Assembly: GCF_032854445.1 (NCBI RefSeq)
Contig: NC_088302.1
Coordinates: 31,713,979 to 31,777,978 of the forward strand
Source of the DNA: Liolophura sinensis
Lineage: Eukaryota; Mollusca; Polyplacophora; Chitonida; Chitonidae
DNA: 64,000 bases
Reading direction: 5' to 3'
A program made the position numbers and the translations under genes. This document shows positions 61,901-64,000 of the stretch, in pieces. Each line of letters starts with the position of its first letter. Position 1 is the stretch's first letter. The notes below the pieces were generated by a model. It was not told the origin of the DNA. It did not search any database and worked only from the letters and a program-made list of their open reading frames with translations.

Positions 61901-63966
61901 CCGTATAACCTGAATGAAGTATGTCATTCTACATGCACATTTTGTTTCCTTACAATCGGAATTGTCCTATTGCAGAAGAGTTACCATTCCTGTGTTTTGG
62001 AATCGGAATCCCCAATTAAACACAGAAAACAAAAGTTTCCGAAAACTACCCTGACTACCTCTGACCCCTTTTCTGTAGCACTGTGTGTGAGTTCAACATT
62101 TTTTTGAGTCAGTAAGGATTTGTCCGTCTTACTGACACATTAGAAGTCCGTACAACACTGACTGGCTATATGTCAAAATAAAGTGCATGTTTTCTGATTA
62201 ATGGTATGTAAATATGTGCAGGTGTCACGAACGACAGGAAAGATTATTTTTTGCCTTTTGTCAGCGAAAATTACACCATCAAAAGGTATAACAGATGCAT
62301 AGAGATTTCGAGCCCTGTGATTTTAAGTTGTCGGTTTAAACACAGTTTGAGTCATCATCTACAGGTAATTTGCAGGTAAGAATTTGCAGGATACGTAGTT
62401 CTGTATTTTGCCATAGAGCAAAAGGTGGTCTTCAACTTTTAGGGCTATATAATTAGGAGTGTATACCTGTATAATGTGTTTGTTATTTTAGTTCAGTAAT
62501 ATACACCTGTGACACCTGTTTTGTCTGCAGTGTCTCCATCCCCTCAGAATCTTCCTTTGTACACGAATGTCTCTCGCTCTTCAGGTCTCTGGAGCTACAT
62601 GTGTGATGTCTGACATCCCCTGATGTATGAGATGCCATACTCTTCGTATTTTCTTGCTGCATAACTTCCCTCTGTGGTTCCTACAACAAGAAAAGACAAC
62701 CCCTCAATCCTAGTGAATGGGTTAAAATAAGAGCATTTTTTCAATGACTTTATCCCTTCGAAGCTAACTGGCCCCTACTTTCCTAGCTCAAAGACAAAAT
62801 ATATCAGGAAATTTTGTACTGGTATATGCACATCACAGTCAATTAATGCCTGTACGAAAACTTGGTGGTAATTCTTGTGGTACTGCGCACCAGCAGTCCA
62901 GCCATTCAGTCCTGTGACTGACTTGTCAGGCACATAGTTATTTCCACGTACCCTTCACCTTCGCTAACACTACAGGGTAGAGCTAAACAACATTCTATTT
63001 GATTTTCTTGGAGTTCTGCCAACTCGCACCTCAGGTACACACCAACACAAATATGCGGGCTACAATTTCGGCAGCCTCACCTTATTTAGATTGGATAGAA
63101 AACATTTATGTATTGCAGTGTCGTTTTAACGCCATACTTAAGAATTTTCCCTTATGCGATGGTGGTCAGTTTTATGCAAACCAGAATACCTTGAGTAAAC
63201 CACTGACGTATATTTTGCATGCTACATATACTGATGAACTTTCCCACATGTGATGTAGGCTACATATGTGCACATATGCCATAGTGGCAAAAGGACAAAT
63301 GATCTTCACAAATGACTCCACAAATGGTGACACAAACATCATTGGCCGCTTAGTGTCCCCATGGCCCCAGTGAGAGTAGTTGGATTCATCTCAAATACAG
63401 AAAGAGGCAATTCAGACATTTTATATACATGTATATGGCAGCATTGAATCTACAATCATGAGGCTGACTGACTCATTAAGGGCCATAAAAGAGGAGGCCG
63501 AAGGACAGGACAATGTTATCATTCTCACACCTCGTACCACCTTGATGCAGCATATATACAGTATTAAAATCAGCATTGAAAGGAGTCACTATGGATTCTT
63601 AAATGATTATGGAAAAGATAACCAAATAAATGGTAACGAAAACAAAGGCTACAGAGGCAAAACTATCCGTATTTAATGACAAAAAATACTTCTAAACAAT
63701 ATAACAAAAAAGGCTATGTACAGTATAAAATAAAACTGCAAGTGCCTAATGAATCATTTGAACATGGTCCAATATGCCCACACGCTGGTGCAAACCTCTG
63801 AATAGATTTATCATTCCACTCCTTATCTAAAACTTACAGTTTTAGTCTTGTCTTTCTTAGGGTCCGATAAAGACAAGCCTTCCAACTGATGACTTAAATT
63901 GTTAACATCAGCACTGCCATCACCTGGTCGCGCAAATCTCCTTGGTCCTCTGTTCTTTACTGACAT
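40802..63966 (-). CDS. RRM/KH-like/macro-domain protein, PARP14-like without ART domain (gene B)
   Basis: Sixteen exons with fully consistent phases give 1,162 residues from the ATG at 63966 to the TAA at 40802. Approximate order: disordered basic start (1-101); Lys/Asp/Asn repeat exon (102-186); RRM-like domain (about 275-380: CVSVAWLSDKVDDEYLEIFI, AVVQFEGAS); KH-like segments (about 400-620); Ser/Gly/Gln-rich linker with a DFPPLG motif; one macro domain (about 925-1110); Lys-rich end. RRM plus KH plus macro is the layout of PARP10/PARP14-type proteins, but the WWE and ADP-ribosyltransferase domains are absent. The macro domain has NVVT where binders have NAAN and SSGL for the glycine loop, so ADP-ribose binding is doubtful. 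Role inferred: nucleic-acid or ADP-ribose-linked scaffolding, perhaps in defence. Exon 2 has two possible donors 9 nt apart. An untranslated first exon probably lies outside the window. Confidence 0.87.
41550..41655 (-). CDS. Gene B exon 15: last macro-domain strand and helix
   Basis: EVKLCISDTAVFQTFKDQFD then AAAEDVRSMLADTEN; it supplies the family's closing E-V-x-L-C-I-x-D and F..F motif. Phase 0 to 1, donor GTGAGT. Confidence 0.9.
41795..42024 (-). mobile_element. SINE family 1 copy, 5'-truncated
   Basis: Body and tail are complete on the minus strand; it stops at gtcattaag within the head. Another copy follows after about 20 bp. Confidence 0.88.
42043..42178 (-). mobile_element. SINE family 1 fragment, adjacent copy
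   Basis: Tail and half of the body; a tgtacatttatt-like motif flanks both ends and may be its target duplication. Confidence 0.82.
42279..42455 (-). CDS. Gene B exon 14: macro domain C-terminal half
   Basis: VICKIISDVLKMAHRHSSKS, then VAFPALGCGGCRFPASLVAE, then LDKEVLYIE. The S-x-A-F-P-A-L-G-x-G-x-x-x-F-P motif is clear. Phase 0-0, donor GTCAGT. If the donor is skipped the frame stops at 42219 with a minus-strand AATAAA at 42193-42188, a possible alternative end. Confidence 0.93.
42786..43056 (+). mobile_element. SINE family 1, full-length, with target-site duplication
   Basis: Flanked by tcctatgtaactt at 42773-42785 and 43057-43069. Head GGGGCCTCTGTGGCTCAGTG, B-box-like GTGAGTTCAAGTCC, body and an (aaat)n tail: the best plus-strand reference copy. 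Confidence 0.94.
43462..43712 (+). repeat. Interspersed repeat P4, copy 1
   Basis: Starts caaggctaccaaagagcttg and contains aaacttcagttcaatac, gtaattaatatgcacac, catttacattaacattgctt and gacgctcagggtatgacata. Shared in order with 48493-48960 and 54738-54972. Confidence 0.7.
43940..44175 (-). mobile_element. SINE family 1 copy, 5'-truncated
   Basis: Complete body and tail on the minus strand, followed by an 18-bp T run at the tail end (plus orientation). It stops at the cgctgcgcta point of the head. Confidence 0.88.
44230..44355 (-). CDS. Gene B exon 13: macro domain middle
   Basis: ALNKKFPVRVGDVISTRAYN, then ISTSDYIYHAVLPQSGGAGD. The V-R-x-G-D-V-I-x-T and Y-I-Y-H-A-V motifs are typical of the PARP14 macro class. 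Phase 0-0. Confidence 0.93.
44396..44763 (-). mobile_element. SINE family 2, full-length, older copy
   Basis: The flanking duplication differs by one base (aggttccaggg at 44385-44395, aggttctaggg at 44764-44774). Head, body and the (gagt)n tail complement are all recognisable. Confidence 0.87.
45884..46147 (-). mobile_element. SINE family 2b copy, head degraded
   Basis: Matches the 11415-11777 copy: the gaggagtcattgggtgtgcg, ccacccagtcacattatact and cctctcagggcttagc complements are in order. Confidence 0.75.
46222..46464 (+). mobile_element. SINE family 1, diverged full-length copy
   Basis: Runs from ggggctccatggcggagagg to acaccattcaaataaataaa, with an internal ggtcaaccagcaacctgagg. Confidence 0.85.
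46690..46885 (+). repeat. Interspersed repeat P2, copy 2
   Basis: Partner of 5690-5880 (ttttcaactgcctc, aatattttttaaacattctg, actatggggtg). Confidence 0.5.
47100..47195 (-). CDS. Gene B exon 12: macro domain ADP-ribose loop region
   Basis: ATVLVNVVTPDMYLSSGLCR then AICEAGGYRLRE. It aligns with DAIVNAANxxLxxGGGVAxAIxxAAG; here NAAN is NVVT and the glycine loop is SSGL. Phase 0-0, donor GTATGA. Confidence 0.92.
47283..47405 (-). mobile_element. SINE family 1 fragment with G-run
   Basis: Retains aaaacccactgccgtccgca and ggcagaccttcc in plus orientation; part of the body is replaced by a G-rich run. Confidence 0.6.
47794..48506. repeat. 28-bp minisatellite, about 25 copies
   Basis: Unit gatagcaaaggctaccaagg plus acttagtt. 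Copies are near-identical on the left and more diverged on the right, where the last unit runs straight into interspersed repeat P4, whose edge has the same aaggctaccaaagag motif. Confidence 0.95.
48493..48960 (+). repeat. Interspersed repeat P4, copy 2 (longest)
   Basis: Same ordered blocks as 43462-43712 (aacttcagctcaatacaaaa, ggtaattaatatgcacata, ctctgatgcacagggtacg) with extra central sequence. Abuts the 28-bp satellite. Confidence 0.65.
49494..49679 (-). CDS. Gene B exon 11: start of macro domain
   Basis: SEAPRARLIAVQKFYLFRKK, then LTEEYLFGNLKVVIWQGNII, then KSH. K-V-V-I-W-Q-G-N-I is the first macro strand and loop. Phase 0-0, donor GTAAGC. Confidence 0.9.
50228..50393 (-). mobile_element. 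Degenerate SINE family 2-like copy
   Basis: A tail complement (tgctttgagtttcacgtcgt, actgaacaatt) and gttttaggtgtaacctcact are visible; the head is barely recognisable. Confidence 0.5.
50394..50704 (-). mobile_element. Chimeric SINE: family 2 head, family 1 body and tail
   Basis: On the minus strand 50704-50553 is a family 2 head and body-start (ggtagatccaggatcaatcc to tgcaaggactggttg). It switches directly to the family 1 body (caacctgaggatggtcgtgg) and ends in the family 1 tail at 50396. Confidence 0.72.
51387..51417 (-). CDS. Gene B exon 10: proposed 31-nt microexon
   Basis: An AG (CATTCACTAG) precedes 31 nt and a good donor GTAAGC follows. It reads TFMPPCLPYK and converts phase 2 (exon 9) to phase 0 (exon 11), exactly what the flanking exons need. 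Supported by phase and splice sites only. Confidence 0.5.
52040..52220 (-). CDS. Gene B exon 9
   Basis: IYQFFTETSDGKSSLKQIEG, then CTIEVCKLKTPTGIPLTDIS, then AGKTHKAGRKSKVIAMG. A strong pyrimidine tract precedes the acceptor TTCTTATCCTTAAG. Phase 1 to 2, donor GTATGT. No named domain. Confidence 0.8.
52395..52680 (-). mobile_element. Old SINE family 1 copy split by a foldback MITE
   Basis: Body at 52395-52483 (gtggccagcattgtggtggg, gaccatccgcaag) and head at about 52631-52680 (ttggacttgaactcacaacg). The intervening 52486-52630 is the palindromic element listed separately. Confidence 0.65.
52486..52630. mobile_element. Foldback MITE-like element inside a SINE
   Basis: It begins ggggcagtttcatgaagcat and ends gcacttcatgaaatccgccc, which is the imperfect inverted complement. 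The centre is AT-rich with paired agctc/gagct steps. Confidence 0.65.
53273..53349 (-). CDS. Gene B exon 8
   Basis: NLDGGVGVIKELEENVTGRH then RVDIA. 77 nt, phase 2 to 1; the acceptor TTTGAAG is unusual but in frame, donor GTAAGT. Confidence 0.8.
53408..53630. repeat. 46-bp minisatellite, about 4.8 copies
   Basis: Unit ttcacaaatacttgttggca plus gacaatctggtgtggaataa and caacta; the central copies are almost identical. In intron 7 of gene B, ending about 60 bp from exon 8. Confidence 0.95.
53860..54110 (+). repeat. Interspersed repeat P1, copy 2
   Basis: Partner of 4740-4990 (atgtgacctgttaaaaatgt, agcaactatt, aaagtttcacaaa). Confidence 0.5.
54563..54715 (+). repeat. Interspersed repeat P3, copy 2
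   Basis: Partner of 24385-24538 (tactggga, ggacttttccccacaaaagt, ggctttcaggaaactatag). Confidence 0.6.
54738..54972 (+). repeat. Interspersed repeat P4, copy 3
   Basis: Starts caaggctagcaaagagattg; contains tgcaaaatgtcagttcaata, aaatttacattaacactg and gatgttcgaggtatgacata. Confidence 0.65.
54775..54813 (-). other. G-quadruplex-type G tracts in gene B pre-mRNA
   Basis: On the minus (transcribed RNA-like) strand it reads as repeated GGGTGAGGGT and GGGGGTGGGGGT tracts, more than four runs of at least three G within 39 nt. It lies in intron 7. Confidence 0.75.
55046..56354 (-). CDS. Gene B exon 7: RRM end, KH-like segments, linker
   Basis: A single 1,309-nt exon, phase 1 to 2. It starts ADVARLCSKSHVLDKQPLTI (RRM end), then CYRLIQKLWGSTVRNIVIDT and AAVYINSELPSLEVFVSTDS, an alternating strand/helix pattern like the KH-like repeats of PARP14. 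A linker rich in S, G, Q and W follows, with FTYSQNDFPPLGS, then EKFQPQSNL. Confidence 0.93.
56893..57279. repeat. 20-bp minisatellite, about 19 copies
   Basis: Unit tgctggacaatatgggatgg with single-base variants, in intron 6 of gene B. Its frames on both strands (IPYCPAPSH and GAGQYGMVLDNM) are artefacts. Confidence 0.96.
57586..57837 (-). CDS. Gene B exon 6: RRM-like core
   Basis: VNWQDVVHKLETSDFKPVIG, then CVSVAWLSDKVDDEYLEIFI, then VIILHFTKEEKKAVVQFEGA. The two strands around the linker match the divergent RRM of PARP10/14. Phase 1-1, donor GTAAGT. Confidence 0.9.
58105..58240 (-). mobile_element. SINE family 1 fragment
   Basis: Tail and body on the minus strand (ataggtgttttatgccaaac, ggtggccagcaataatg, ccacaggttgctgg in plus orientation). 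Confidence 0.75.
58505..59285. repeat. Degenerate tandem repeat, about 17-22 bp units
   Basis: Dozens of diverged units around gaatggtagtgacctggttg, with gttgtagaatgg and ggttttggcc variants, over nearly 800 bp of intron 5 of gene B. Old and heavily mutated. Confidence 0.85.
59461..59596 (-). CDS. Gene B exon 5
   Basis: GLTCELSFKDLTSRLSQIMS, then APVKISPQYKPGDRDVTFVV, then RSDKP; phase 0 to 1, acceptor TTTTCCAG, donor GTAAGA. It leads into the RRM-like domain. Confidence 0.88.
60060..60146 (-). CDS. Gene B exon 4
   Basis: KEEMANSSRRPGDPDEESSC then TEKWEMNLT; 29 codons, phase 0-0. Low complexity; supported by splice sites (TTCATGTAG, GTATGC) and joining phase. Confidence 0.78.
60355..60450 (-). 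mobile_element. SINE family 1 fragment
   Basis: Tail part only (cactcaagaatatttcactt, ttacgacgatgacc); diverged. Confidence 0.6.
60648..60902 (-). CDS. Gene B exon 3: coding tandem repeat
   Basis: 85 codons, phase 0-0. Three exact SSKKDDPV octapeptides are followed by ANNNKDNPV, ANNNRDDPV, SRNMSFPV and ANNNRNNPG, an 8- to 9-residue charged repeat, then ITDDAVANNE and the donor GTAAAA. Predicted disordered. Confidence 0.82.
61350..61495 (-). mobile_element. SINE family 1 fragment
   Basis: Body and tail on the minus strand (ggtgttttacgctgtactca, cccagcattatggtgggaag in plus orientation). Just before it, a short duplication repeats gatcatgctgtatatgaaaa. Confidence 0.78.
61590..61765 (+). mobile_element. 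SINE family 2b, head half
   Basis: Starts gctttggtggcctaacagtt, then ctcggagttgggagacctgg and gcttggtgctcagcactgag; the tail half is missing. Confidence 0.72.
62507..62680 (-). CDS. Gene B exon 2
   Basis: EPQREVMQQENTKSMASHTS, then SSRDLKSERHSCTKEDSEGM, then ETLQTKQ(VSQ). Two tandem donors (GTGTCA after 62516, GTGTAT after 62507) both keep phase 0, so VSQ may be optional. Low complexity. Confidence 0.75.
63115..63255 (-). mobile_element. Very diverged SINE family 1 fragment
   Basis: Only ttaacgccatacttaagaat, gcgatggtggtcag and gaactttcccacatg remain in order. Confidence 0.45.
63838..63966 (-). CDS. Gene B exon 1 (first coding): start codon
   Basis: The acceptor ATGTTTTAG lies two bases before ATG, so a non-coding exon sits upstream, outside the window. 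It encodes MSVKNRGPRRFARPGDGSAD then VNNLSHQLEGLSLSDPKKDK; 43 codons, donor GTAAGT. The basic RGPRRFARPG start could bind nucleic acid or act as a nuclear signal. Confidence 0.8.
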
Positions 63967-64000
63967 GTCTAAAACATTCAAGTTAAAGATCATTTCTATG

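Overview
This is an AT-rich animal (metazoan) genomic window with intron-rich genes, GT-AG splice sites, AATAAA polyadenylation signals, dozens of tRNA-derived SINE copies, a decayed LINE, a deleted Tc1-like transposon and many minisatellites. The gene content, and SINEs whose tails read like 'gtaaaacaccaatcaaataaat', suggest a marine lophotrochozoan (mollusc or brachiopod-like). The clade is inference; no species is claimed.

Layout. (1) 271-6215, plus strand: a complete four-exon gene for the mRNA-export factor NXT1 (p15). Its first intron is largely filled by a minisatellite built from two monomer lengths. (2) 9259-33538, minus strand, convergent with NXT1: a gene with at least 21 coding exons for a secreted modular protein. 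In order it has a signal peptide, an EMI-like Cys region, EGF modules, sushi (CCP) modules alternating with EGFs, a Cys-bearing stretch I do not recognise, a GCC2/GCC3 (ephrin-receptor-like) module and three more EGFs. The 5' end is in the window; the terminal exon is only tentatively placed. Most introns are phase 1, as expected for exon-shuffled extracellular modules. (3) 33.6-40.7 kb: intergenic, with SINEs and a minisatellite. (4) 40802-63966, minus strand: a 16-exon gene (deduced 1,162 residues, all phases consistent) with an RRM-like domain, KH-like segments, a low-complexity linker and one macro domain. It resembles the N-terminal and macro part of PARP14-type proteins but ends in a Lys-rich tail with no ADP-ribosyltransferase domain. 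Upstream non-coding exons lie beyond the window.

The genes have no obvious joint pathway: nuclear mRNA export, extracellular matrix or adhesion, and ADP-ribose-linked or RNA-linked biology (PARP14 relatives are often immune-related). The most unusual content is repeat biology. A tandem array carries copies of the splice acceptor and first half of an EGF exon; a LINE and a SINE family share a 3' tail; a 28-bp satellite looks as if it grew from the edge of an interspersed repeat; and there is a chimeric SINE. I saw no viral or LTR element, CRISPR array or bacterial-type operon.
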